Assembly: GCA_021162505.1 (NCBI GenBank)
Contig: JAGGYO010000174.1
Location: forward strand, 1-17,109
Direction: 5' to 3'
Length of the DNA: 17,109 nt
DNA from: a bacterium
GTDB lineage: Bacteria; AUK180
Each line of letters opens with the position of its first letter. The stretch's first letter is position 1. The position numbers were made by a program, and so were the translations under genes. Shown in pieces: positions 6,286 through 12,789 of the stretch. The notes under the pieces are model-generated. The model had not been told where the DNA came from and did not search any database. It worked only from the letters and a program-made list of their open reading frames with translations.

Positions 6286-7599
6286 TTACATATGTCTCGA
6301 ACGGATCCTTCTCTTGGAAAAACCCTCATAATGTCTCATTAAAAGATGACCTTCAATTTGCTGTATGGTATCAAGAACCACACCTACTACGATCAATAAA
6401 GATGTCCCACCAAATAAAAATCCTAATGATGGAGGTATTTTGAATACAGTAATAATAATTTTAGGTGTTATAGCAATAATTGCCAGCATAAAAGCACCTA
6501 TGAAGGTTACTCTATTTAAAACATCTTGCAAATAATTAGCGGTTTTCTTACCCGGTCTCTTGCCCTGAATAAATCCGCCGTACTTTTTTAGATTAGTTGC
6601 AACCTCTTCCGGATTAAATATAATTGATGTATAGAAAAATGTAAATAAAATGATCAATACAAAATACAGAATATTATAAAGCCATGTATTCCATCCCAAA
6701 TAATTATTTATGAAATTCTTAAATCCTTCATTTTGTACGATCAATGTAAAAGAACTTGGGAACATCATTAGTGATTGGGCAAAAATGATAGGAATAACAT
6801 TAGCTGCGTTTACTCTTAATGGTAAGTAATTCCTTCCTCCTTGGACGATCTTTCGACCCTGTACCTTTTTAGGGTACATAATGGGAATTCGTCTTGCTCC
6901 TAATGTTAGAAGAACCGAACCAACAGTTACTAAAAATAATATACCGATGAGAATTACACTTTTCCAAACCCCAACTCCTCCGGTTGCGATCATTTGCACC
7001 AAGGCGGGGATCAGTCTGGCAATAATTCCAACTAATATTATCAGTGAAATCCCGTTGCCAATCCCTGATTCTGTTATTGTTTCACCGAGCCACATTAAAA
7101 ATATTGTTCCGGTTGTAAATGTTATTACCGCGAGAAATGTAAAGAGCGCCGGGTTGATGGTTATTACTCCGCCACCTGCGATATTTAGATTTTTGATCCA
7201 CAAAGCATAAGCAAAACCCTGAAGGATACAGATAACTACAGTCAAATATCTTGTATATTGAGTAATTACCTTCTGGCCTCGTTCGCCTTCTTCCTGTAAT
7301 TTTTTCAGTTCTGGAATAACATAAACAAGCATTTGCAGGATAATAGAAGCGGTAATATAGGGCATAATTCCCAGTGAAAATAGTGTAACTCTGAAAAATG
7401 CTCCACCCGTGAACATATCGTATAATGCTAATAGCGTATTTTGTGTTTGGGCGCTCATAAAATTGAAGATTACAGAAGCATTTACGCCTGGAAGCGGTAT
7501 ATGCCTACCAAATCTAAATACGATAAGCAAAAGAAAAGTAATCCACAATTTACCTGTTAATTCTTTAATCTTGAATATGTTTTGGAATCCTTTTAACAT
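6286..7599 (-). CDS. secY: Protein translocase subunit SecY
   Basis: SecY forms the protein-conducting channel of the inner membrane. The 437-residue protein has ten hydrophobic spans by eye: about 18-37, 70-94, 115-134, 149-171, 176-196, 212-234, 266-288, 304-326, 363-384 and 391-411. Family marks include FRFGRHIPLPG before the plug region, GIMPYITASIILQM in span 2, the cytosolic loop RRIPIMYPKKVQGRK (236-250) and a basic end EGFSKRRIRSRHM. A strong AGGAG precedes the ATG, which lies 11 nt after rplO. Its place at the end of the spc block is conserved in bacteria. Confidence 0.98.
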   Translation of the reverse strand: MLKGFQNIFKIKELTGKLWITFLLLIVFRFGRHIPLPGVNASVIFNFMSAQTQNTLLALYDMFTGGAFFRVTLFSLGIMPYITASIILQMLVYVIPELKKLQEEGERGQKVITQYTRYLTVVICILQGFAYALWIKNLNIAGGGVITINPALFTFLAVITFTTGTIFLMWLGETITESGIGNGISLIILVGIIARLIPALVQMIATGGVGVWKSVILIGILFLVTVGSVLLTLGARRIPIMYPKKVQGRKIVQGGRNYLPLRVNAANVIPIIFAQSLMMFPSSFTLIVQNEGFKNFINNYLGWNTWLYNILYFVLIILFTFFYTSIIFNPEEVATNLKKYGGFIQGKRPGKKTANYLQDVLNRVTFIGAFMLAIIAITPKIIITVFKIPPSLGFLFGGTSLLIVVGVVLDTIQQIEGHLLMRHYEGFSKRRIRSRHM

Positions 7600-7610
7600 T
7601 CATTACTCCT

Positions 7611-8075
7611 TTATTTTATCTCGCCGCCTTTTCCTTGTATCTCTTTTTCTGCACTTTTTGAAAAATGTAATTCCTTTGAAAAGGATAATTTTTTTTCAAG
7701 TTTTCCATCTGATAATACTTTTATCAAAGAAAAATCCTTTGGTTTTATAATACCTTCTTTTAAAAGTAATTCTTCAGAAATAACGGTATTTTCTTGGAAT
7801 TTATTGAAATAAGAAGTATTGAAAATAACATATTCTGTTTTTTCGTGTCGCATCATATTCTGTTTTGAACCCTTTGACATACCTCTTTTAGGAACCTTTC
7901 TTTGGATAGGCATTTGACCGCCCTCAAAACCGGGTTTTGATTTATATCCGGACCTTGATTTTTGGCCACCATGCCCTTTTCCTGAAGTCTTTCCACTGCC
8001 GGAAGAAGTTCCTCTTCCAATTCTTTTTCTTTCTTTTTTTGATCCCTTTGGAACTTTTAGATCATTGAGTCTCAT
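7611..8075 (-). CDS. rplO: 50S ribosomal protein L15 (uL15)
   Basis: L15 organises 23S rRNA domains with a long glycine- and lysine-rich N-terminal extension. From the chosen start the product has 154 residues: MRLNDLKVPKGSKKERKRIG, the flexible stretch RGTSSGSGKTSGKGHGGQKS (21-40), GFEGGQMPIQRKVPKRG (49-65) and a globular C-terminal half. The frame is open to an ATG four codons upstream (8087), but GGAGG overlaps those codons and stands 5 nt before the ATG at 8075, which also gives the family N-terminus. The start overlaps the rpmD 3' end by 14 nt. Confidence 0.96.
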   Translation of the reverse strand: MRLNDLKVPKGSKKERKRIGRGTSSGSGKTSGKGHGGQKSRSGYKSKPGFEGGQMPIQRKVPKRGMSKGSKQNMMRHEKTEYVIFNTSYFNKFQENTVISEELLLKEGIIKPKDFSLIKVLSDGKLEKKLSFSKELHFSKSAEKEIQGKGGEIK

Positions 8076-8562
8076 CTTTTCCTCCATCTACTTTTTCAGC
8101 TTTCGGCTTTTCATCTGTTTGTTTTTCAATCTTTTTTTCAGCTGGTTTCTTTACTTCTTTTGTTTTCTTTGTATCACTATCCTCTTTTTTCTCAGATGTT
8201 TTATTAGCCTTTGGTGCGGACTTCTTTACTTTTTTTATTTCTGTTTCCTTTGCTATTTGTGGTTTTTTGACTACAGCAGGTTTTTTTGCTTTTGCGGTGG
8301 GCTTTTTTACTGTTTCTTTCTTCTCTCCTTTATTACTAGCCTCTAACCTTGAGCCTCTAATCTCTTTCTTCTCTTCTTTCACTTCAATGATCTCATATTT
8401 CAATAAATGAATGATCTTCTTGACCATACCCATTACTGCATCATTATAATTATAGGTCCTAGTTTGACCGATCTTTTTTAGTCCTAAGGATTGTAATACT
8501 CTTTTAGTGGTATTTTTTTCCCTGATCTTACTTCTGATCATGGTAACTTTAATTTTCTTCAT
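8062..8562 (-). CDS. rpmD: 50S ribosomal protein L30 (uL30) with long Lys-rich C-terminal tail
   Basis: The first 62 or so residues are a complete uL30: MKKIKVTMIRSKIREKNTTK, then LGLKKIGQTRTYNYNDAVMG (27-46) and the closing strand YEIIEV. Bacterial L30 normally stops at about 60 residues. Here the frame runs on for about 104 residues (63-166) rich in Lys, Glu, Ala, Pro and Thr with KKP-type blocks; by hand count about 35 Lys/Arg against 21 Glu/Asp, net basic. No known domain is visible in the tail. GGAGAG stands 5 nt before the ATG. The gene overlaps rpsE and rplO by 14 nt each, so the tail ends exactly where rplO begins and cannot be an annotation artefact of a missing stop. Confidence 0.94.
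   Translation of the reverse strand: MKKIKVTMIRSKIREKNTTKRVLQSLGLKKIGQTRTYNYNDAVMGMVKKIIHLLKYEIIEVKEEKKEIRGSRLEASNKGEKKETVKKPTAKAKKPAVVKKPQIAKETEIKKVKKSAPKANKTSEKKEDSDTKKTKEVKKPAEKKIEKQTDEKPKAEKVDGGKDETQ
8081..8085 (-). promoter_or_regulatory. Shine-Dalgarno site that fixes the rplO start
   Basis: GGAGG on the minus strand stands 5 nt before the ATG at 8075. It would be part of the coding sequence if the upstream ATG at 8087 were used, so it argues for the internal start. Confidence 0.85.
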
Positions 8563-9070
8563 CTTTACTCTCCACTTCCTTAAATGTCTGCCTTAGTTGC
8601 CATCTTTTGTAGATAATGCTGATCTTCTTTAAAGCATCCATAGTAGCACGGGCAATATTTACCTGAGAACCACTGGTCAAGGTCTTTGTAACAATATTCT
8701 TCAGACCTGAAACTTCAAGAATGGCTCTAACGGAACCACCGGCAATAATACCTGAACCGGGTTGGGCAGGCCTTAATAAAACCCTTGCATTTCCCCATTG
8801 TCCTATAACTTCAAATGGAATAGTTCCCTTATCATTTATAGGTACTTTTATAAGATTCTTTTTACCGGCATTTGTAGCTTTTCTCATTGCATCTGTAGTT
8901 TCATTCGCTTTGCCGAAGCCGACGCCAACGGTGCCGTTAAAATCTCCAATGGCCATAAGGCAATTGAAAGAAAATTTTCGTCCGCCCTTCAAGACCTTGG
9001 CTACTCTTGACAGTTTGATTATCTTTTCTTGATATTCACTTTGTTCTTCGTTTCTATTATATCTCCCCAT
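8549..9070 (-). CDS. rpsE: 30S ribosomal protein S5 (uS5)
   Basis: S5 lies on the back of the small subunit, near the decoding region and mRNA entry, and affects accuracy. The 173-residue product has the N-terminal dsRNA-binding-like part with RVAKVLKGGRKFSFNCLMAI (22-41) and GDFNGTVGVGFGKANE, and the C-terminal half with WGNARVLLRPAQPGSGIIAG and SVRAILEVSGLKNIVTK. The usual GSNNPHN-like motif after this point reads TSGSQVNIARAT (132-143), a small divergence. AAGGAG lies 6 nt before the ATG. The end overlaps rpmD by 14 nt. Confidence 0.97.
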   Translation of the reverse strand: MGRYNRNEEQSEYQEKIIKLSRVAKVLKGGRKFSFNCLMAIGDFNGTVGVGFGKANETTDAMRKATNAGKKNLIKVPINDKGTIPFEVIGQWGNARVLLRPAQPGSGIIAGGSVRAILEVSGLKNIVTKTLTSGSQVNIARATMDALKKISIIYKRWQLRQTFKEVESKDEEN

Positions 9071-9081
9071 CTTATTCTCCT

Positions 9082-9435
9082 TTAAAATTCCAAACCGGCT
9101 TCTCTTGCGGAGTCAGCCAATGCTTTTACTCTACCATGAAATACATAGCCATTTCTATCAAAAACGACTTTTTTTACACCATTTGTCTGACAAATTTCAG
9201 CGATCTTCTTTCCAACATGCTTTGCAGCTTCAATATTACCGCCATATTTTATTTCTTTTTTTAATTCCGGCGTAAGCGTAGAACAACCGAATAAAACCTT
9301 TTGTGAATCATCGTCAATGATCTGTGTATAAATATGAGACAAGCTTTTATAAACACACAATCTTGGCCTATCTTTCGTTCCATTTACTGTCTTTCTAATA
9401 TGTTTTTTCCTTCTGAATCTTTTACTTTGCTTCAT
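9082..9435 (-). CDS. rplR: 50S ribosomal protein L18 (uL18)
   Basis: L18 binds 5S rRNA with L5 and anchors it to the central protuberance. The 117-residue product opens with a basic segment (residues 1-24, KRFRRKKHIRK), followed by DRPRLCVYKSLSHIYTQII (22-40) and the characteristic end VVFDRNGYVFHGRVKALADS leading to AREAGLEF. GGGAG stands 6 nt before the ATG. It is placed between rplF and rpsE as in other bacteria. Confidence 0.98.
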   Translation of the reverse strand: MKQSKRFRRKKHIRKTVNGTKDRPRLCVYKSLSHIYTQIIDDDSQKVLFGCSTLTPELKKEIKYGGNIEAAKHVGKKIAEICQTNGVKKVVFDRNGYVFHGRVKALADSAREAGLEF

Positions 9436-9447
9436 AATCCACTCCCT

Positions 9448-10023
9448 TTAAGCATTGGTCTTACCCTGTCTCAAGGTAATTCTTTCTTCAATATATCTTA
9501 TTCCTTTACCATGGTATGGTTCGGGCGGTAAGAATGCTCTGATCTTGGCGGCATATTCACCAACCAATTGTTTATCAATACCTGATATTTTTACAACACC
9601 GGCAATTCTGGTCTTTTCAATACCGGGAATATTGATCGCTGTATTCTTAAGAGATTCTATCTTTAGTTCTTTGGGAAAAGCCAATGATCTTTTAATAAAA
9701 TTAACATTCATTTCAAAATTATTACCCTTCGCCTCGATTTTTCCGCCTTTCCAAACCAATGCAAGTATTTTAGAATAACCTGTCATGACCCCGATGATCA
9801 TATTATTGATCAGAGCCCTTGTTAATCCGTGGAACGCTTTGGTCTTTTTTAGCTCATTCTCTCTCTTAACACTTAAAATATTATTGTCAATTTCTACCTT
9901 TATTGCTTTTGGAATAGCAAAGTTCAACTGACCGTTCTTACCCTTAACTATAACATTATTATCCTTGAGCTCAATATTGCAGCCTGATGGAATTGTTATT
10001 GGGTTCAATCCTATTCTTGACAT
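9448..10023 (-). CDS. rplF: 50S ribosomal protein L6 (uL6)
   Basis: L6 binds near the sarcin-ricin loop and factor-binding site of the large subunit. From the chosen start it has 191 residues: MSRIGLNPITIPSGCNIE, KGKNGQLNFAIP, FHGLTRALINNMIIGVMTGY, and the conserved C-terminal PEPYHGKGIRYIEE (about 167-180). The segments that usually read like GVGYRA and LGFSHP are here WKGGKIEA (91-98) and NFIKRSLAFP (108-117), clearly diverged. The frame is open to 10059, but AAGGAG lies 6 nt before the ATG at 10023 and rpsH ends 10 nt upstream, which fixes the start. Confidence 0.97.
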   Translation of the reverse strand: MSRIGLNPITIPSGCNIELKDNNVIVKGKNGQLNFAIPKAIKVEIDNNILSVKRENELKKTKAFHGLTRALINNMIIGVMTGYSKILALVWKGGKIEAKGNNFEMNVNFIKRSLAFPKELKIESLKNTAINIPGIEKTRIAGVVKISGIDKQLVGEYAAKIRAFLPPEPYHGKGIRYIEERITLRQGKTNA

Positions 10024-10033
10024 TTTACACTCC

Positions 10034-10438
10034 TTACCAAATATAACATAGTACTTCACCGCCGACTTGCGCTTCTCTACATTCTTTATCGGTTAATATC
10101 CCTTTTGATGTAGATACAATAGCTAAGCCATAGCCATTAAGTACAGATGAAAGATCTTTATACCCCGTATACATTCTTCTACCGGGTTTACTTTTTCTTA
10201 TCAATTTTGTCATAAGTATCTTTCTTGTATGTTCATCATATCTTAAGAAAACAACAATATTCTTTTTATTATTTTGTAATTCCTGGACTGTATAGCTTTC
10301 TATATAACCCTCTTTTTTTAAGACGCCGGCAATTGATTCCTTTATCTTTGAATGTTGTATTTCTACGCTCTTATGCTCTGCCATTCCGGCATTTCTAATT
10401 CTTGTCAACATATCTGCAATGGGATCTGTCATTACCAT
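10034..10438 (-). CDS. rpsH: 30S ribosomal protein S8 (uS8)
   Basis: S8 binds helix 21 of 16S rRNA and helps assemble the central domain; in E. coli it also represses the spc operon. The chosen 134-residue product begins MVMTDPIADMLTRIRNAG and ends with the family marks GLAIVSTSKGILTDKECRE and GGEVLCYIW, with STSKG at 109-113. The open frame extends to 10471 into rpsN, but AGGGGG stands 5 nt before the ATG at 10438. The next ATG two codons on gives the common MTDPIADML start and cannot be excluded. I did not find an S8-site mimic in the rplX-rplE junction. Confidence 0.96.
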   Translation of the reverse strand: MVMTDPIADMLTRIRNAGMAEHKSVEIQHSKIKESIAGVLKKEGYIESYTVQELQNNKKNIVVFLRYDEHTRKILMTKLIRKSKPGRRMYTGYKDLSSVLNGYGLAIVSTSKGILTDKECREAQVGGEVLCYIW

Positions 10439-10443
10439 AATTT

Positions 10444-10449
10444 CCCCCT
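10444..10449 (-). promoter_or_regulatory. Shine-Dalgarno site that fixes the rpsH start
   Basis: AGGGGG on the minus strand lies 5 nt before the ATG at 10438 and touches the rpsN stop codon. It favours this start over the upstream in-frame ATG inside rpsN. Confidence 0.8.
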
Positions 10450-10634
10450 TACCAAGATGCTTTTCTAACACCGGGAAGTTTTCCTTCCGATGCTAATTCT
10501 CTAAAGCATATTCTACACATATTAAATCTTCTCATATAACCATGTGATCGTCCGCAAAGCGGGCATCTATTATATTCTCTCACCTTAAATTTAGCTTTTC
10601 GAAGAGCTTTTACTCTCAAAGATGTTTTAGCCAA
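10449..10634 (-). CDS. rpsN: 30S ribosomal protein S14, zinc-binding short form (uS14, type Z), TTG start
   Basis: This is the 61-residue zinc form of S14, found in the head of the small subunit. Two CxxC pairs, C24/C27 (YNRCPLCGR) and C40/C43 (NMCRICFRE), form the zinc site, and the end LASEGKLPGVRKASW is typical. The start codon is TTG; AGGAGG lies exactly 5 nt upstream and the resulting MAKTSLRVKALRKAKFKVRE matches the family. Only 2 nt separate it from the rplE stop. The long zinc-free S14 of many gammaproteobacteria is ruled out at this locus. Confidence 0.97.
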   Translation of the reverse strand: MAKTSLRVKALRKAKFKVREYNRCPLCGRSHGYMRRFNMCRICFRELASEGKLPGVRKASW

Positions 10635-10636
10635 TT

Positions 10637-11188
10637 TTACCTCCTATCCCTTTTAAATGGAAATCCCAATTCATGAAGAAGTGCTTTCCCCTCTTCATCT
10701 GTTTTGGCTGTTGTCGCAATTGTTAAATTCATTCCATGAATGAATTGGACTTTATCAATATTGATCTCGGGAAAAATAAATTGTTCCCGGATACCGAAAT
10801 TATAATTTCCTCTCCCGTCAAATTTATTCGGGTCAAAACCCTTAAAATCTTTTATACGAGGAGAAGCGATTGAGATAAATCTATCCAAAAATTCCCACAT
10901 TTTTTGTCTTCTGAGGATAACGGAACAGCCAACAAGCATGCCGTCTCTAAGCTTAAAATTCGCTATGGATTTTTTAGCTTTGTTCAGTCTCGGTTTTTGC
11001 CCGGAAATAATTGCCATATTTTCCATTACCGTGTCTAATATCTTCTTATCTTTGATGGCCTCGCCGACTCCGGCATTAAGGACTATCTTGATTATTTTAG
11101 GAATCTCGTTTACATTTTTATAGTTAAATTTCTCACGAAGAGCTTTTTTAACACTTTCGTCATATTTAACTTTTAATCTTGTTTCCAT
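10637..11188 (-). CDS. rplE: 50S ribosomal protein L5 (uL5)
   Basis: L5 binds 5S rRNA in the central protuberance and contacts P-site tRNA and S13. The 183-residue product shows IPKIIKIVLNAGVGEAIKDK, the ISGQKPRLNKAKKSIANFKL signature (61-80), MWEFLDRFISIASPRIKDFK, and the C-terminal GNYNFGIREQFIFPEI and MNLTIATTAKTDEEGKALL. Length and order of motifs are normal. A GGA-rich AGGAAGAG directly precedes the ATG, and rplX ends 12 nt upstream. Confidence 0.98.
   Translation of the reverse strand: METRLKVKYDESVKKALREKFNYKNVNEIPKIIKIVLNAGVGEAIKDKKILDTVMENMAIISGQKPRLNKAKKSIANFKLRDGMLVGCSVILRRQKMWEFLDRFISIASPRIKDFKGFDPNKFDGRGNYNFGIREQFIFPEINIDKVQFIHGMNLTIATTAKTDEEGKALLHELGFPFKRDRR
10640..10645 (-). 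promoter_or_regulatory. Strong Shine-Dalgarno site for rpsN (TTG start)
   Basis: AGGAGG on the minus strand lies 5 nt before the TTG codon of rpsN, inside the rplE 3' end. It supports the TTG start. Confidence 0.88.
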
Positions 11189-11200
11189 CTCTTCCTACTC

Positions 11201-11530
11201 CTATTTATATTCCAATGCAGCAGCGCATTTAGCACACTTTCTAATTACTTTACCACCATGTCTTTCAAATTTCACCCGCACACCTGTATGACAATTATTA
11301 CAATAAGGCATGACATTCGAAAGATGAAGAGGGGCTGGTTCCGTTATAATACCACCGGGTTTATTATTTGCAGGATCGCCCTTTGATGATTTCTTGACAA
11401 GATTGATACCTTCAATGATAACCCTGTCTTTTTCAGCCAAAATCTTTAGGACCTTTCCCATCTTCCCTTTATTCTCTTTTTTACCAGCCATAACTTGAAC
11501 AATATCACCTTTTTTTACTCTTGTTCCCAT
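11201..11530 (-). CDS. rplX: 50S ribosomal protein L24 (uL24) with CxxC pairs
   Basis: L24 starts 50S assembly and lies near the tunnel exit. The 109-residue product has the KOW motif at its N-terminus (KKGDIVQVMAGKKENKGKMG, 6-25), then VIIEGINLVKKSSKG and PAPLHLSNVMPYC. The C-terminal part carries two cysteine pairs, C77/C80 (YCNNCHTG) and C99/C102 (KCAKCA), consistent with a zinc ribbon seen in a subset of bacterial L24 proteins. GGAG stands 6 nt before the ATG; rplN ends 9 nt upstream. Confidence 0.97.
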   Translation of the reverse strand: MGTRVKKGDIVQVMAGKKENKGKMGKVLKILAEKDRVIIEGINLVKKSSKGDPANNKPGGIITEPAPLHLSNVMPYCNNCHTGVRVKFERHGGKVIRKCAKCAAALEYK

Positions 11531-11539
11531 TCTAATCTC

Positions 11540-11911
11540 CTACCAAACTTCCGGTGCAAGTGATACGATCTTCATAAATTTGACCCGGCCGGTCCTTAAT
11601 TCCCGAGCAACTGGTCCAAAGATCCTTGTACCGGCGGGATTTTGTGTATCATCAATAATAACAATACCGTTATCATCAAATTTTATATAGCTCCCGTCCT
11701 TTCTTCTTATTTCTTTTGCAGTTCTAACAATAACACCCTTCACTATTTGTCCCTTTTTATAATTGGAATTGGGGATTACCTTTCTCACTGAAACAGAAAC
11801 AATATGCCCCACTTTTGAAGTAGTTCTATTGGAACCGTAGAAACCGATGACAAGTGCTTTTTTGATCCCAGTATTATCAACTACATTAACTAATGTATTT
11901 CTCTGTATCAT
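11540..11911 (-). CDS. rplN: 50S ribosomal protein L14 (uL14)
   Basis: L14 lies at the subunit interface and contributes to bridges with 16S rRNA. The 123-residue product opens MIQRNTLVNVVDNTGIKKAL, includes GHIVSVSVRKVIPNSNYKKG (35-54) and GVIVRTAKEIRRKDGSYIKF, and ends with NPAGTRIFGPVARELR and KIVSLAPEVW, all standard. It starts 3 nt after rpsQ with GAGGAG 6 nt upstream. In the classical arrangement this is the first gene of the spc operon, but there is no promoter-sized gap here. Confidence 0.98.
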   Translation of the reverse strand: MIQRNTLVNVVDNTGIKKALVIGFYGSNRTTSKVGHIVSVSVRKVIPNSNYKKGQIVKGVIVRTAKEIRRKDGSYIKFDDNGIVIIDDTQNPAGTRIFGPVARELRTGRVKFMKIVSLAPEVW

Positions 11912-11914
11912 CTT

Positions 11915-12178
11915 CTACTCCTCTCCAACTGCTTTCTTTAAGATTCGTGAAACCCTCCACCTGATCTTCTTTGATAATGGTCTAGTTTCTATGATCTCAA
12001 TAAAATCACCTATTTCGCATTCATTTTTTCCGTCTCTTGCATAGAATTTTTTATTTATTTTGTAATACTTTTTAAACCTTTTATGCAAAACAAGTTCTTC
12101 AACATTAATAACAACGGCTTTATCCATTTTATTGGAAATGACCGTTCCAGTTAATACCTTTCTCTTATTCCTTTCCAT
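11915..12178 (-). CDS. rpsQ: 30S ribosomal protein S17 (uS17)
   Basis: S17 is a primary 16S rRNA-binding protein of the body of the small subunit with an OB fold. The 87-residue product begins with KRKVLTGTVISNKMDKAVVI (5-24), then the VEELVLHKRFKKYYKINKKF loop and GDFIEIIETRPLSKKIRWRV (57-76), followed by RILKKA. AAGGAG lies 7 nt before the ATG. The start overlaps the rpmC 3' end by 14 nt. Confidence 0.98.
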   Translation of the reverse strand: MERNKRKVLTGTVISNKMDKAVVINVEELVLHKRFKKYYKINKKFYARDGKNECEIGDFIEIIETRPLSKKIRWRVSRILKKAVGEE

Positions 12179-12368
12179 TGGAATTCTCCTTTTCTCTTAA
12201 TATTGTTAATAATCTTGCTATTTCTCTTTTTGTTTTATTAAATTTACTCGTATCCGTCAATTGTCCTATTTTCTTTTGAAATCTAATATGCATTAAAGCC
12301 GCTTTTTTCTCTGCAACCTTATGTTTGATTTCTTCAATGCTCATTAATTTTATTTCTGATGCTTTCAT
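12165..12368 (-). CDS. rpmC: 50S ribosomal protein L29 (uL29)
   Basis: L29 sits beside L23 at the tunnel exit and helps form the docking site for trigger factor and SRP. The 67-residue, mostly helical product begins MKASEIKLMSIEEIKHKVAE, has LMHIRFQKKIGQLTDTSKF (25-43) and the closing KTKREIARLLTILREKE (45-61). It starts 3 nt after rplP with AGAGG upstream, and its end overlaps rpsQ by 14 nt. Length is normal. Confidence 0.97.
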   Translation of the reverse strand: MKASEIKLMSIEEIKHKVAEKKAALMHIRFQKKIGQLTDTSKFNKTKREIARLLTILREKENSNGKE

Positions 12369-12371
12369 ATC

Positions 12372-12776
12372 CTACCTCTCAATAAAGTTGGTTTTTACAC
12401 TTAATTTATTAGAAGCTTGTTTCAATATCAACTTTGCCGCATCTTTATCAACTCCGCTGATCTCAAATAGAACATGACCGGGCCTAACAGCTGCTACCCA
12501 TTTATCCGGTGCACCTTTTCCCTTACCCATTCTAACTTCCAATGGTTTCTTTGTAATAACTTTTTGGGGGAAGATCCTTATCCAGATCTTACCTATCTTT
12601 CTTAATTTCTTATTAAGATTTACTCTAACCGCTTCTATTTCATTTGCGGTTATAAAGGCGTGCTCTTTGGTCTGAATTCCATAATCGCCGAAAGCAACTC
12701 TGTTCCCGCGATTAGCGTGACCTCTAATTCTTCCTTTCTGCATTTTTCTGTGTTTTGATTTTCTTGGCATTAACAT
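12372..12776 (-). CDS. rplP: 50S ribosomal protein L16 (uL16)
   Basis: L16 helps shape the A-site tRNA-binding region of the large subunit and joins late in assembly. The 134-residue product starts MLMPRKSKHRKMQKGRIRGH, has RVAFGDYGIQTKEHAFITA (27-45), IWIRIFPQKVITKKPLEVRM and the GKGKGAPDKWVAAVRPGHVL signature followed by FEISG. The first ATG at 12776 is chosen because the family begins ML(M/Q)P and AGGGG lies 6 nt upstream; a second ATG two codons later is possible. rpsC ends 13 nt upstream. Confidence 0.98.
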   Translation of the reverse strand: MLMPRKSKHRKMQKGRIRGHANRGNRVAFGDYGIQTKEHAFITANEIEAVRVNLNKKLRKIGKIWIRIFPQKVITKKPLEVRMGKGKGAPDKWVAAVRPGHVLFEISGVDKDAAKLILKQASNKLSVKTNFIER

Positions 12777-12789
12777 AATTCACCCCTAA

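Noticed and set aside
6285..6329. Longer adenylate kinase start inside secY
   Set aside because: The added 15 residues are foreign to the family and no ribosome-binding site is seen; the ATG one base after the secY stop gives the usual length.
8065..8346. Plus-strand open frame of Phe/Cys/Leu composition opposite rpmD
   Set aside because: Shadow of the Lys-rich L30 tail in the opposite strand; apparent membrane character is only a codon mirror effect.
10024..10059. Longer L6 start inside rpsH
   Set aside because: AAGGAG 6 nt before the ATG at 10023 and the MSRIG start of the family decide for the shorter form.
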